DNA of 64,000 nt from JBCBGF01 sp039193455 (GCA_039193455.1 JBCCWO010000017.1:18112-82111); one strand, 5' to 3'; shown: positions 34,631-44,306, numbered from the stretch's first letter. The notes: generated from the sequence alone by a model not told the origin. Translations and numbers: made by a program.

Positions 34631-34707
34631 ATCGGGCGTGCAACACCGCGTCAATTGGAGCGACTTGACGCTTGATCGGTGCAGGGGCGCACGTTTAACT
34701 CCGCGCC

Positions 34708-36189
34708 ATGTCGAGGCAGATTTCCAGACGCGGCGTCATCGCCGGGCTGTTGGCAAGTGGTGCGTCCCCGGTTCTGGCCCGGGCGCCCGAGGTGTCCGTG
34801 CGCCCGCCTCCGCGCGGCGTTGTCGCGGCGGCGCAACCGGCCCCTCCCCTTGCACCGCCGCCCTATGCTGGGTTGCTGGAAAAGGCCGGGCTTGGCGGGC
34901 CCACCTGCTTTGCCGTGGCCGATGCCAAGGGCGGCGACATGCTCGAAGCCCATGAACCGGCCGCGCGGCTTCCCACCGCTTCGGTCGCCAAGGCTGCGAC
35001 GGCCTGGTACGCGCTGAACCGGCTGGGCCCCGCCTTTCGGTTCCGCACCCGCCTGATCGCAACCGCGCCCATCGTGAACGGGCGGGTCGACGGGGATCTG
35101 ATTCTCGTGGGCGGCGGGGATCCGACGCTCAACACCGATGATCTGGGCGCGCTGGCGGCCCAGATGAAAGAGGCGGGCGTTGTCGAGGTGACCGGCAAGT
35201 TCCGCGTGCGCCACGATGTTTTGCCGTCGCTGCCCTGGATCGACCCCGACCAACCCGATCAGGTGGCCTATAACCCGGCGGTGGGGGGGCTGAACCTCAA
35301 TTTCAATCGCGTTCACTTCGAATGGCGCCGTGCGAAAGAGGGGTACGACATCACCATGCAAGCCCGGGCGCGCAAGTTTCGTCCGGGCGTCGGCCTGGCA
35401 ACGATGGAGATTGTCGACCGATCGTCACCCGTCTTTGCAGTGGAGCACAGCCGCGAACGCGACGCGTGGAGCGTTGCGCGCCGCGCCCTGGGCAATGACG
35501 GTGCCCGCTGGCTGCCGATAAGCCGCCCCGCGGAATACGCGGCCGAGGTGTTCATGACCCTTGCCCGGTCGCACGGCATTGTTCTCAAACGTGGCGCCGA
35601 TCCTGTGGGCCCCGTCGAAGGCGCCGTCATCGCCGCGCATGCCAGCGCGCCGCTGCCCGAGATGCTGACGGGCATGTTGCGCTATTCCACGAACCTCACC
35701 GCAGAGATGGTGGGTCTGACCGCGACGCTCAAGGATGGCACGCGCCCGGCGAGCCTGATCCGGTCGGCGCGTGCGATGAACAAGTGGTTTGCAAGCGAAG
35801 CCGGCACGCGCAGCACCGGCTTTGTCGATCATTCCGGGCTGGGCTATGGCGCCCGCGTCACCGCGCCCGATATGGTGCGCATCCTCCAGGCCGCGGCGCG
35901 GGATGGAGACCGGCTAAAACCCCTGCTGCGCGAGGTGCGGGTGGACACACCGGGTGTCACCGTTGTGGCAAAGACCGGAACGCTGAACTTTGTCAGCGGC
36001 CTTGCCGGATACATCGAGGTGAAGGACAAGCGCCCGCTGGCCTTTGCGATTTTCAGCGCCGACATGCCCCGGCGCGATGCCGTGCCCATTCCCAACCGCG
36101 AACGCCCGCCGGGGACCCGCGGATGGTCGCGCCGGGCCCGTGCACTGCAGCGCGATCTTATTGCCCGTTGGGTGACACACACCGTTTAG
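34708..36189 (+). CDS. dacB: D-alanyl-D-alanine carboxypeptidase/endopeptidase (PBP4 type)
   Basis: This encodes 493 residues. The N-terminus SRRGVIAGLLASG resembles a twin-arginine-like signal (only SRR), then ARA cleavage. Active-site motifs are SVAK at 92-95, STN in RYSTNLTAE and KTGT near residue 428. PBP4-type enzymes trim and cleave peptidoglycan cross-links in the periplasm. A large insertion between SxxK and SxN is normal for this family. Followed in the same direction by a DMT transporter after 45 bp. Confidence 0.9.
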   Translation: MSRQISRRGVIAGLLASGASPVLARAPEVSVRPPPRGVVAAAQPAPPLAPPPYAGLLEKAGLGGPTCFAVADAKGGDMLEAHEPAARLPTASVAKAATAWYALNRLGPAFRFRTRLIATAPIVNGRVDGDLILVGGGDPTLNTDDLGALAAQMKEAGVVEVTGKFRVRHDVLPSLPWIDPDQPDQVAYNPAVGGLNLNFNRVHFEWRRAKEGYDITMQARARKFRPGVGLATMEIVDRSSPVFAVEHSRERDAWSVARRALGNDGARWLPISRPAEYAAEVFMTLARSHGIVLKRGADPVGPVEGAVIAAHASAPLPEMLTGMLRYSTNLTAEMVGLTATLKDGTRPASLIRSARAMNKWFASEAGTRSTGFVDHSGLGYGARVTAPDMVRILQAAARDGDRLKPLLREVRVDTPGVTVVAKTGTLNFVSGLAGYIEVKDKRPLAFAIFSADMPRRDAVPIPNRERPPGTRGWSRRARALQRDLIARWVTHTV

Positions 36190-36234
36190 CGACATCTGTT
36201 TGCGCACCACCGCATACACGGCTAGGTTGACGGA

Positions 36235-37167
36235 ATGCACACCGACAGGCCCCTTTTGGGCATCGTCCTTATGCTGAGTTTTTGCGTGCTTGCCCCGTTG
36301 GCGGACGGCATCGCCAAGCTATTGGGCTATGTCGCACCCCTGCTTTTGCTGCTGGTCGTGCGGTTCGGCGTGCAGGCCCTGGTGCTGACACCGGCTGTCG
36401 TGATGCGGATGGGCACGTGGGAGCTTAGCCGGACGCAATGGCTGTTGATGGTGGGGCGCACGGCGCTGCATATCTCGGGCATCGGGCTGATGTTCATCGC
36501 GCTGCGCTATCTTCCGCTGGCAGATGCGATCGCCATTGCCTTCGTCATGCCCTTCATCCTGCTTCTGCTTGGCCACTTCATCTTGGGGGAAGAGGTCGGC
36601 TGGCGCCGCATTGCCGCTTGTCTCGTTGGGTTTGTCGGAACTCTTTTGGTGATCCAGCCAAGTTTTGTGAATGTTGGTCCCATCGCCCTCGTGCCTTTGC
36701 TGGTAGCGGTCATATTCGCAGGGTTCATTCTGGTCACCCGCATGATTGCGCGCGACATTGACCCGTTTGCCTTGCAAGCGATCAGCGGCGCCATGGCCAG
36801 CGCGGTTCTGATCCCGGCGCTGGGTGTGGCGATCCTGCTTGGGATTGACCGGATCAACCCCGATCTGCTGACACCCGGTGTCTTGTGGCTGATGCTGGCC
36901 CTGGGCCTGCTTGGGACGATTGCCCATGTTCTGATGACGCTTAGCCTGCGCTATGCACCGGCCAGCACGCTTGCGCCCATGCAGTATCTCGAGATTCCGG
37001 TGGCCGCTGGCGTCGGGTGGCTGTTGTTTCACGAATTTCCGAACGGTCTGGCCCTTGTGGGGATCATTGTGACAGTATCGGCGGGGCTCTACATCGTCTT
37101 TCGCGAGCGTACGCTCAGCCGCCAGCAAGTGCAGTTATCGCAGCACCAAGCGCCGCCCGCGGCATAA
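36235..37167 (+). CDS. EamA/DMT family transporter
   Basis: This encodes 310 residues with about ten transmembrane helices. The first EamA repeat ends with DAIAIAFVMPFILLLLGHF and the second with STLAPMQYLEIPVAAGVGW. The tail is hydrophilic and glutamine-rich (RQQVQLSQHQ). This is the third DMT exporter in the window. Its last 53 bp overlap the 3' end of the convergent thiamine pyrophosphokinase gene, an unusually long convergent overlap. Confidence 0.83.
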   Translation: MHTDRPLLGIVLMLSFCVLAPLADGIAKLLGYVAPLLLLLVVRFGVQALVLTPAVVMRMGTWELSRTQWLLMVGRTALHISGIGLMFIALRYLPLADAIAIAFVMPFILLLLGHFILGEEVGWRRIAACLVGFVGTLLVIQPSFVNVGPIALVPLLVAVIFAGFILVTRMIARDIDPFALQAISGAMASAVLIPALGVAILLGIDRINPDLLTPGVLWLMLALGLLGTIAHVLMTLSLRYAPASTLAPMQYLEIPVAAGVGWLLFHEFPNGLALVGIIVTVSAGLYIVFRERTLSRQQVQLSQHQAPPAA

Positions 37168-37768
37168 CCACCAGCATCGCAGGCGCATCAAATTCGAGCA
37201 GAACCGGGCCGGTTACCCGATTAGATGTGCCAATCCGGCCGTTTGGTGCGAAATTCAGCCCGTCTATCGGCCATTCCAAGCCGTCAGACCGGCCCGTCAC
37301 AGGCCCCATGGGAAACAGCGACAGCCGACTGCCAACCTCAAGATCGAGGGTCAGCTTTTGCGGGGCCAGAAACACCAGATCAGAGGCCCCCAGAACGATG
37401 CAGGGGCGGTCTGGGCGTCGGGTTAAGGCATTGTAAACGGCCAATTCGTGGTCGATCCGTCGACCAGTGAACCCGATGGCAAGAATGAGCGGCGCGTCAA
37501 TTGCGTGCAGGCATTTCTCGAAATCCGTGGTTTCCTGCTCGGCAATGGCGTGCAGGCGGTTGGTCGGCAGGGTTGCGCGCATTTCGGCGGGCAAACTGTC
37601 AAAATCGCCGATCACGGCCTCGGGCACACGATTTTGGGCCAGAACGGTGGCCGCCCCCCCATCGGCGGCCACAAGCGTTGGGGCCAGCGTTAGGCATTCG
37701 TCAACATCTTGCGGGCTAGCATCGCTGGCACCGATCAGGGTCACGGGATTTGGGCTGCGCAGGATCAT
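37115..37768 (-). CDS. Thiamine diphosphokinase
   Basis: This encodes 217 residues. Motifs are VAADGGAAT near 34, GDFDSLP near 54, TTDFEKCLHA near 81 and GFTGRRIDHELA near 99, which is the thiamine pyrophosphokinase set (ATP and thiamine to thiamine diphosphate and AMP). Convergent overlap of 53 bp with the DMT gene. Divergent from the acidic protein gene across 147 bp (37769-37915), an AT-rich promoter region with no further gene. Confidence 0.88.
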   Translation of the reverse strand: MILRSPNPVTLIGASDASPQDVDECLTLAPTLVAADGGAATVLAQNRVPEAVIGDFDSLPAEMRATLPTNRLHAIAEQETTDFEKCLHAIDAPLILAIGFTGRRIDHELAVYNALTRRPDRPCIVLGASDLVFLAPQKLTLDLEVGSRLSLFPMGPVTGRSDGLEWPIDGLNFAPNGRIGTSNRVTGPVLLEFDAPAMLVVMPRAALGAAITALAGG

Positions 37769-37915
37769 GGACGCGGTGACTTGATTTGTATTTGCACAAG
37801 AAACAGATCACACTTGCGCCCAGAATAAATCCACCGAAATGCCACAGTCTGTTCCAATTTGAAGGGCAATTGACGATCAACAAATTCCGCTGGATCGGGG
37901 GAGAAAGCGACAACG

Positions 37916-39928
37916 ATGGTAGGCCCGAGCAAAATCCTGACTGTGTCGTACGGGACGTTCTCTTGTACGCTCGAAGGCTTCGATGATCCCTTTTCGACGA
38001 TGAAGTCGATTGCCGAGTATTTCCGCGACCTTGCGGCGGATGATCGGTACTTTGGCGCCGAGCCGCCGACCCCGGATGCCGAGATGCTGCATCGCATCGC
38101 CGAGCAAGAGGTTCAGCGCCGCGTCGAGGCCCGGGTGGCCGATGACGGCATCGTTCTGCGCCAGCTTGAAGAGGATGCACCAGCGCCGGTGGCGAACACG
38201 CCTGCGGCACCGGTCGCCGAGGTCGCCCCTGCCGCTGTTGCGCAGGCAGATCCGGTTGAGATTGACGAAACCGATGATGGCAGCATCGCCGCCAAGCTAA
38301 GCCGCATCCGCGCCGTTGTCGCGCGCAGCCGCACCGACGACGATGCAGATGACGGCTTTGATGCCCCCCTGACAACGGCAGACCCGTTTTCAGCCCCCAT
38401 CGAAAGCGCGTTCGACGATGTGGACGCCGCCGACGAAATTGGCCCGATTGCCGATATCGATCCGCTGCCGAGCAACGTCGAAGAGGCCGCGCCCCAGGCC
38501 CCGGCCTCGGAAGATGTCGCCCCGGACAGCACAGGCGACCCATCGGAGTTCGAGGACGCCGACATCACACCCGCGCCACAGCCGGTGTTCGCGGATGCCA
38601 GCGATATCACCAACCGCATCATCCAGCTCAAGCGATCCGATACCGCCAAGGTCGATCCGATCGTCGCCACCGACCCGGTGGATGAGAGCGAGGATGAGGA
38701 ATTTTTCGCAGCCGCCTTTGAGGACGCGCCCGAGGAGGCCCCGGCTGAGATCGTGGGTGAGGCCGACGCTGAAGCGCTGTCCGACGAGGACATGCCGCAA
38801 GACGAGGACGGCGTGGCCGAAGAGGAGACGGTCGACGAGATCGCGCTTACGGACGATCTCGACGACCCGATCGATCTGGAAGACCTGAAGGCGCTTGACG
38901 GTGCCTCGGATGAGGACGTTGTCGCCGAGGACGCGCCGGAAGAGGCGCTCGACAGCGATGTTGAAGACGAGCCTGAGTTTGAGGAAGCCGCGCCTGAGGC
39001 GGTTGCAGAGGATCAAGAGCCTGACGATGCGCCCGATGCCGATGAGAGCGTGCTTGCCGCGGTGACGGCTGCCGTCACGGCGGAGGATGAGGTAGAGCCT
39101 GCGGCGGAAGAGGTCTCGGACACCGCGGATGAGGTGTTCGCGGCGGCTGAAAGCGACGACCTCGACGCTGAAGCCGCGCCAGCGGCCGAGGGTGACGACG
39201 CCGATGGCGACATCGGGTTTGAGGATGAGCCCAGTGCAGAGGCTGCCTTCGACCGGATTCTGGAGGAAACGAACTCCAAGCTGGACGAAACCGAAAGCAG
39301 CCGCCGCCGGTCGGCCATTGCGCATCTGAAGGCTGCGGTTGCTGCGACCAAGGCCGACCGCCTGCTCAATCTTGGCGTCGAGAAAAGCGCCGCCGCCGAA
39401 GAAGAGCAGAGCCAGTACCGCGCCGATCTGGCCAAGGTGGTGCGCCCGCGCCGCCCCGATGATACCAAAGCCAGCGATGCGCGCCCCTCACCCATGGGCG
39501 AGGCGCCCTCGCCTCTGATGCTCGTCTCCGAGCAGCGGGTCGATGGCGCGGCGGAGGCGGTAGACCGCAAGTCGATCCTGCCCCGTCGCGTGAACACCAA
39601 GACCATCGTCCAGCAAGAGGATCCGATGGCCGACGGTGCGAACAGCTTTGCCGAGTTCGCCCAACAGATGGGCGCGACCGAGCTGCCCGATCTGCTGGAA
39701 GCTGCGGCGGCCTATTCCGCCTTTGTTGAAGGCCGGCGTGAGTTCTCGCGTCCGCAGCTCATGCGGCGGGTGGCGAGCTACGAGCAAGAGACGTTTACCC
39801 GTGAGGCTGGGCTGCGGTCGTTTGGCCAGCTGCTGCGCCAGGGCAAGATCCAGAAGCTTAAGCGCGGTCAGTTCACGATTACCGATGAGACCCGCTTCAA
39901 CCCCGAGGCGCGTGTCGCGGGCGAGTGA
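37916..39928 (+). CDS. Large acidic protein of unknown function
   Basis: This encodes 670 residues. Three parts are visible. The conserved-looking N-terminal part (1-85) includes SKILTVSYGTFSC and FSTMKSIAEYFRDLA. A long strongly acidic, Ala/Glu/Asp-rich central part (about 90-450) has very few lysines. A more basic C-terminal part (about 560-670), with QPQLMRR-like and GQLLRQGKIQKLKRG segments, looks like a winged-helix or other nucleic-acid or protein-binding fold. No signal peptide or membrane helix. GGGGAG precedes the ATG. It is monocistronic with a strong terminator. I recognise no family. Confidence 0.8.
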   Translation: MVGPSKILTVSYGTFSCTLEGFDDPFSTMKSIAEYFRDLAADDRYFGAEPPTPDAEMLHRIAEQEVQRRVEARVADDGIVLRQLEEDAPAPVANTPAAPVAEVAPAAVAQADPVEIDETDDGSIAAKLSRIRAVVARSRTDDDADDGFDAPLTTADPFSAPIESAFDDVDAADEIGPIADIDPLPSNVEEAAPQAPASEDVAPDSTGDPSEFEDADITPAPQPVFADASDITNRIIQLKRSDTAKVDPIVATDPVDESEDEEFFAAAFEDAPEEAPAEIVGEADAEALSDEDMPQDEDGVAEEETVDEIALTDDLDDPIDLEDLKALDGASDEDVVAEDAPEEALDSDVEDEPEFEEAAPEAVAEDQEPDDAPDADESVLAAVTAAVTAEDEVEPAAEEVSDTADEVFAAAESDDLDAEAAPAAEGDDADGDIGFEDEPSAEAAFDRILEETNSKLDETESSRRRSAIAHLKAAVAATKADRLLNLGVEKSAAAEEEQSQYRADLAKVVRPRRPDDTKASDARPSPMGEAPSPLMLVSEQRVDGAAEAVDRKSILPRRVNTKTIVQQEDPMADGANSFAEFAQQMGATELPDLLEAAAAYSAFVEGRREFSRPQLMRRVASYEQETFTREAGLRSFGQLLRQGKIQKLKRGQFTITDETRFNPEARVAGE

Positions 39929-39949
39929 TCTGTCAGGATCCGGAACAGG

Positions 39950-39981
39950 AAGGGCAGGGGCCATGGGCGCCTGCCCTTTTT
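39950..39981 (+). terminator. Intrinsic terminator after the acidic-protein gene
   Basis: AAGGGCAGG (39950-39958) pairs with CCTGCCCTT (39970-39978), an 11-base loop between, and is followed by T-run to 39981. It lies 21 bp after the stop. It also sits just beyond the end of the converging ABC operon. Confidence 0.85.
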
Positions 39982-39985
39982 CGTA

Positions 39986-40951
39986 TCAGCGCTCTTTGAC
40001 GTAGGGCTCGCCGCCCGCGCGGGGCGGGATCGCCTTGCCGACAAAGCCCGCCAGGATCACCACGGTCAGGATGTAGGGCAGGGCCTGCATGAATTGCACC
40101 GGCAGGGTGACGCCGATCAGTTCGATGTTTTGATAGCGGTTGCCGATCGCCTCGAGAAAACCGAACAAGAGACAGGCGTAAAGCGCGTACCAGGGGCGCC
40201 ATTTGGCAAAGATCAACGCGGCCAGCGCGATAAAGCCGCGTCCCGCGCTCATATCCTTTACAAAGCCCGCGGCGAGCCCGGTGGCCAGGTACGCCCCGGC
40301 CAGCCCGCAGAGCAGCCCGCAGATCGCAACCGCGGTGTAGCGCATGCGCACGACCGAGATCCCCGCCGTGTCCACCGCCGCCGGGTTTTCGCCCACCGCG
40401 CGCAGGCGCAGACCAAAGCGGGACCGAAACAGCACGTACCAGCTTGCCGGGACGGCAAGGATCGCGATGTAGACGAGGATCGTATGGCCCGAAATCAGCT
40501 CGGCATAGATCGGGCCGAAGACCGGGACGTTTTCCATCACACCCGCCAGCGGCCATTCCATTGGCGAGAACCGCGCGTCGCCCGACAGGGATGGCGTGCG
40601 CCCGCCCTGGCTGAACCAGTCCTGCGCGATCAGCACCGTCAATCCGGCGGCCAGGAAGTTGATCGCCACGCCGGAGATAAGCTGATTGCCGCGGAAGGTG
40701 ATCGAGGCAAGCCCGTGGATCCCGGACAGGACGACGGACGCCGCGATCCCGGCCAAGAGACCAACCCAGACCGATCCGGTGATTGCGGCGAAAGCGGCAG
40801 AGAAAAACGCCGCCGCCAGCATCTTGCCCTCAAGCCCGATGTCGAAAATCCCGGCCCGTTCGGAAAAGAGCCCGGCCAGGCAGGCCAGCAAGAGCGGTGT
40901 TGCAAGGCGGATCGTGGAGTCGAGGATCTGAAGGGCGGTTGCGAAATCCAT
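39986..40951 (-). CDS. ABC transporter permease, BMP/nucleoside type
   Basis: This encodes 321 residues with about nine transmembrane helices. The segment ERAGIFDIGLEGKMLAAAF near residue 31 and AVGENPAAVDTAGIS near residue 185 are typical of the second permease of BMP-family nucleoside importers (NupQ/YufQ-like). It forms the channel with the 41.6-42.7 kb permease. Last gene of the operon; LysE sits between the two permease genes. Confidence 0.88.
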   Translation of the reverse strand: MDFATALQILDSTIRLATPLLLACLAGLFSERAGIFDIGLEGKMLAAAFFSAAFAAITGSVWVGLLAGIAASVVLSGIHGLASITFRGNQLISGVAINFLAAGLTVLIAQDWFSQGGRTPSLSGDARFSPMEWPLAGVMENVPVFGPIYAELISGHTILVYIAILAVPASWYVLFRSRFGLRLRAVGENPAAVDTAGISVVRMRYTAVAICGLLCGLAGAYLATGLAAGFVKDMSAGRGFIALAALIFAKWRPWYALYACLLFGFLEAIGNRYQNIELIGVTLPVQFMQALPYILTVVILAGFVGKAIPPRAGGEPYVKER

Positions 40952-40954
40952 GGC

Positions 40955-41581
40955 TCAGACCCTTTCCACGGCCAGCTTGATGGCGAAGGTCGCGAAGAGG
41001 GCGCCCAAGCCCGCCTCGATCCAGCGCCGCCCCGTGGCATAGACGCGCTGCGCCGGCACCGAAGACAGGATCAGTGCCCAGGCCGCGTGGCATCCGAATG
41101 AGATCACAAAGGCCCCGGCGACGAAGAGCGCGATCACCTCGGGCCCGCCCCCGCGCGTTGCGCCGACGGCGGCGATGGCCAGCCAGAAGACGATGGCCTT
41201 GGGGTTGGTCACCTGCAGCAGGAACCCGGCGAGGAAGGTGCGTCCCACGCTACGGCGCGCGACGGTTGCGGCGCTGACCTCGGGCGGGTGAACGGCCTTG
41301 CGGAAGGATTGGTAGGACAGCCAGGCAAGGTAGCTTGCGCCAACCAGCTTGAGCGCCATCATCGCCCAAGCGGCCTGGGTCAACAGAAGGCCCACGCCCA
41401 ACAGGGTCAGCAGGTTCAACACCACGCTTCCAAACGCAATCCCGACCGTGGCCACAAGCGCGGCACTGCGGCCAGAACTGGCCGAGATGCCCAAAAGCAT
41501 CGCGACCGCCGGCCCGGGCGAGGAGGCGGCCACCACCAGGATGGCATAGGCGGCGAGAAAGCCTGGCAGATGCTCGATCAT
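40955..41581 (-). CDS. LysE family amino-acid exporter
   Basis: This encodes 208 residues with six transmembrane helices. LVVAASSPGPAVAMLLGIS near residue 15 is the LysE/RhtB landmark, and LLQVTNPKAIVFWLA lies near 120. These proteins export amino acids such as lysine, homoserine or threonine. The gene overlaps the upstream permease stop by 4 bp (ATGA) and ends 3 bp before the other permease, so it is embedded in the nucleoside importer operon. The substrate is not known. Confidence 0.87.
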   Translation of the reverse strand: MIEHLPGFLAAYAILVVAASSPGPAVAMLLGISASSGRSAALVATVGIAFGSVVLNLLTLLGVGLLLTQAAWAMMALKLVGASYLAWLSYQSFRKAVHPPEVSAATVARRSVGRTFLAGFLLQVTNPKAIVFWLAIAAVGATRGGGPEVIALFVAGAFVISFGCHAAWALILSSVPAQRVYATGRRWIEAGLGALFATFAIKLAVERV

Positions 41582-42708
41582 TCCGCGGCCTCCGTCTTGG
41601 CCGCCGCCTTCGACGCGTCAGGCTTGCGCGACATCGCCAGGAACAGCTTTTCCAGGGGCATGCGCACCATATTGTCCAGCGCCCCGGTGAACAGGATCAC
41701 CAGCGCCTGGATCACAACGATCAGTTCACGCGGGATGTTGGACCAAAGGCTCAACTCGGCGCCCCCCTGATAGAGGAACCCGAATAACAACGCCGCAAGC
41801 AGGACACCGAACGGGTGCGATCGGCCCATGAGCGCCACGGCAATCCCGATAAAGCCCGCGCCCTCGACCGAGTTCAGGACCAAACGCTCTGCCTCGCCCA
41901 TCACGTTGTTGATCGCCATGCACCCGGCCAGACCGCCCGAGATCAGCATGGCAATCACGGTGATCTTGACCGGTGAGATCCCGGCATAGACCGCCGCCGT
42001 TTCGGAATGGCCAAAGCCACGGATTTCATAGCCCAGCCGCGTGCGCCAGATCAGCCACCAGACAAGGAAACAGGCCGCGATCGCGATAAAGAAGCTGACA
42101 TTCACCGGCGCGCCGCGGAAAAGCGGCATCTCGGCTGTAGCAAACATGTCCTGGAAGGTGGGCAGGTTCGTGCCCTCGGGGAAGCGTGCGCTGGCCGGGT
42201 CCATCGCGCCCTGGGGGCGCATCACGTTGACCAGCATGTAGTTCAAGAGCGCTGCGGCGATGAAGTTGAACATGATCGTGGTGATCACGATATGGCTGCC
42301 GCGCTTGGCCTGTAGGTAGGCCGGGATCGCCGCCCAGGCCGCCCCGAAAAGCGCGCCGCCGATCAGCGCGACGGGGAGTGCCACCAGCCAATGCGGCCAG
42401 TCGATGGACAGGCAGACAAGCGCCACCCCAAGGCCGCCCAACATCGCCTGCCCCTCACCCCCGATGTTGAACAATCGCGCGTGGAAAGCCACGGCGACGG
42501 CGAGGCCGGTGAAGATGAAATTGGTCGTGTAATACAGGGTATAGCCCCAGCCATAGGTCGACCCGAGCGCACCGGTGACCATGATCTGCACGGCTTCGAT
42601 CGGGCTTTCCCCAATTGCCAGGATCACAAGACCAGAGATGAAGAAGGCAATCAGCAGGCTGATCAGCGGGATCAGAAAGACATCGGCCCATTGCGGCATC
42701 TTCTGCAT
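41578..42708 (-). CDS. ABC transporter permease, BMP/nucleoside type
   Basis: This encodes 376 residues with about nine or ten transmembrane helices. TLYYTTNFIFTGLAVAVAF and LFNIGGEGQAMLGGLG near residue 80 are typical of the first permease of BMP-type nucleoside importers (NupP/YufP-like). A charged tail rich in Lys/Ala follows the last helix. It follows the ATPase gene by 4 bp. Confidence 0.88.
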   Translation of the reverse strand: MQKMPQWADVFLIPLISLLIAFFISGLVILAIGESPIEAVQIMVTGALGSTYGWGYTLYYTTNFIFTGLAVAVAFHARLFNIGGEGQAMLGGLGVALVCLSIDWPHWLVALPVALIGGALFGAAWAAIPAYLQAKRGSHIVITTIMFNFIAAALLNYMLVNVMRPQGAMDPASARFPEGTNLPTFQDMFATAEMPLFRGAPVNVSFFIAIAACFLVWWLIWRTRLGYEIRGFGHSETAAVYAGISPVKITVIAMLISGGLAGCMAINNVMGEAERLVLNSVEGAGFIGIAVALMGRSHPFGVLLAALLFGFLYQGGAELSLWSNIPRELIVVIQALVILFTGALDNMVRMPLEKLFLAMSRKPDASKAAAKTEAAE

Positions 42709-42712
42709 CGTC

Positions 42713-44275
42713 TCAGGCCTCCACGGCTTCGGGCAGGGCGCCCGATGTATCAGTAATGCCCGCCATCAGAAGGCCCAGCTCTTTCTGGTTCGTCTTGGCC
42801 GGATCGCGTTCGCCCATGATCTGGCCGTCGAACATGACGGCAATCCGATCCGACAGCGACATGATCTCGTCCAGCTCCACAGACACCAGCAGGATCGCCT
42901 TGCCCGCATCGCGCAGCTCGATAATCCGCTGGTGGATGAACTCAATCGCGCCGATGTCGACCCCGCGCGTGGGCTGGCCGATCAGCAGAAGGTCGGGATT
43001 GCGCTCAATTTCACGGGCGAGCACGATCTTTTGCTGGTTGCCGCCGGAAAAGCTCTTCGCAGTCAGGCGCGGGTTCGGCGGGCGCACGTCGAAGCGGCCC
43101 ATCTTGGCCTCGGTCTCGGCCACGATGCCGGTGTTGTTCATACTGAGACCGTTCTTTTGGTAGACCGGATCGTGGTGATAGCCAAAGCAGGTGTTTTCCC
43201 AGGCCATGAAATCCATGATCAGGCCCTCGCGCTGGCGGTCCTCGGGAACATGCGCAATGCCGCGCGCGCGGCGGGATTGGCCATCGGAATGGGCGCCGGT
43301 CAGGTCGATCTCTTGTCCGTTGACGCGGATCGCGCCGGTGCCCCGGGCATAGCCGCCCAGGATTTCGAGAAGCTCGGATTGCCCGTTCCCGGCTACCCCG
43401 GCAATGCCGAGGATCTCGCCAGCCTTTACGTTGAGCGAAACGCCTTTGAGCCGTTCAACACCCTTGTCATCGGTGATCCGCAGGTTGTCGACCTCAAGCA
43501 CCGTCGCGCCGGGCTGTGCGGGTTTCTTGTCGACGCGCAACAGGACCTTGCGTCCGACCATAAGTTCGGCCAGCTCTTCGGGGCTGGTCTCTGGCGTCTT
43601 GACCGTTGCCGTCATCTCGCCGCGCCGCATCACGCTGACCGTGTCGGTGACGTCCATGATTTCGCGCAGCTTGTGGGTGATAAGGATGATGGTTTTGCCC
43701 TCATCCCGAAGCCCGCGCAGGATGCGGAACAGGTGGTCGGCCTCGGCGGGGGTCAGAACGCCCGTCGGCTCGTCTAGGATCAGGATTTCGGCCTGCCGGT
43801 AGAGCGCCTTCAGGATCTCAACGCGCTGCTGCATGCCCACGCCGATGTCCTCGATCAGCGCATCTGCATTCACGTTCAGCTCGTATTCTTCGGCCAGCTG
43901 GGTCAACAGCGTGCGCGCTTTGGCAAGCGACGGGCGCAAGAGTGCCCCGTCCTCGGCGCCCAGCACCACGTTTTCCAGAACGGTGAAGTTCTCGACCAGT
44001 TTGAAATGCTGGAACACCATGCCGATCCCGGCGCTGATCGCGGCCTGGCTGTCCGGGATCTGGGTGTGCTGGCCGTTGATGAAAATCTCGCCCGCATCGG
44101 CCTTGTAGAACCCATACAGGATCGACATCAGCGTCGACTTGCCCGCCCCGTTTTCGCCGATGATCCCGTGGATTGTCCCGGGCATAACGCGGATCGAGAT
44201 GTCTTTGTTGGCCTGCACGGGTCCAAAGGCCTTGGAGATGCCCCGAAGCTCGATGGCGGGTGCGGCGTCAGACAT
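42713..44275 (-). CDS. ABC transporter ATPase with two nucleotide-binding domains
   Basis: This encodes 520 residues. The first ABC domain has Walker A GENGAGKSTLM near 40, signature VGMQQRVEI and Walker B LILDEPTGVL. The second has a degenerate Walker A (GVAGNGQSELLE), signature SGGNQQK and Walker B-like LLLIGQPTRGVD. This duplicated form is typical of BMP/sugar-type importers, energising uptake of purine nucleosides or related compounds. It follows the binding-protein gene across an 83-bp gap with a stable hairpin. Confidence 0.9.
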   Translation of the reverse strand: MSDAAPAIELRGISKAFGPVQANKDISIRVMPGTIHGIIGENGAGKSTLMSILYGFYKADAGEIFINGQHTQIPDSQAAISAGIGMVFQHFKLVENFTVLENVVLGAEDGALLRPSLAKARTLLTQLAEEYELNVNADALIEDIGVGMQQRVEILKALYRQAEILILDEPTGVLTPAEADHLFRILRGLRDEGKTIILITHKLREIMDVTDTVSVMRRGEMTATVKTPETSPEELAELMVGRKVLLRVDKKPAQPGATVLEVDNLRITDDKGVERLKGVSLNVKAGEILGIAGVAGNGQSELLEILGGYARGTGAIRVNGQEIDLTGAHSDGQSRRARGIAHVPEDRQREGLIMDFMAWENTCFGYHHDPVYQKNGLSMNNTGIVAETEAKMGRFDVRPPNPRLTAKSFSGGNQQKIVLAREIERNPDLLLIGQPTRGVDIGAIEFIHQRIIELRDAGKAILLVSVELDEIMSLSDRIAVMFDGQIMGERDPAKTNQKELGLLMAGITDTSGALPEAVEA

Positions 44276-44306
44276 GGGGGGTCCTTGGGTGGCGGTCTTT
44301 GCAAGT

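Noticed and set aside
38390..39325. 311-residue frame opposite the acidic protein
   Set aside because: It is complementary to the Asp/Glu-rich region; no independent features and no ribosome site.
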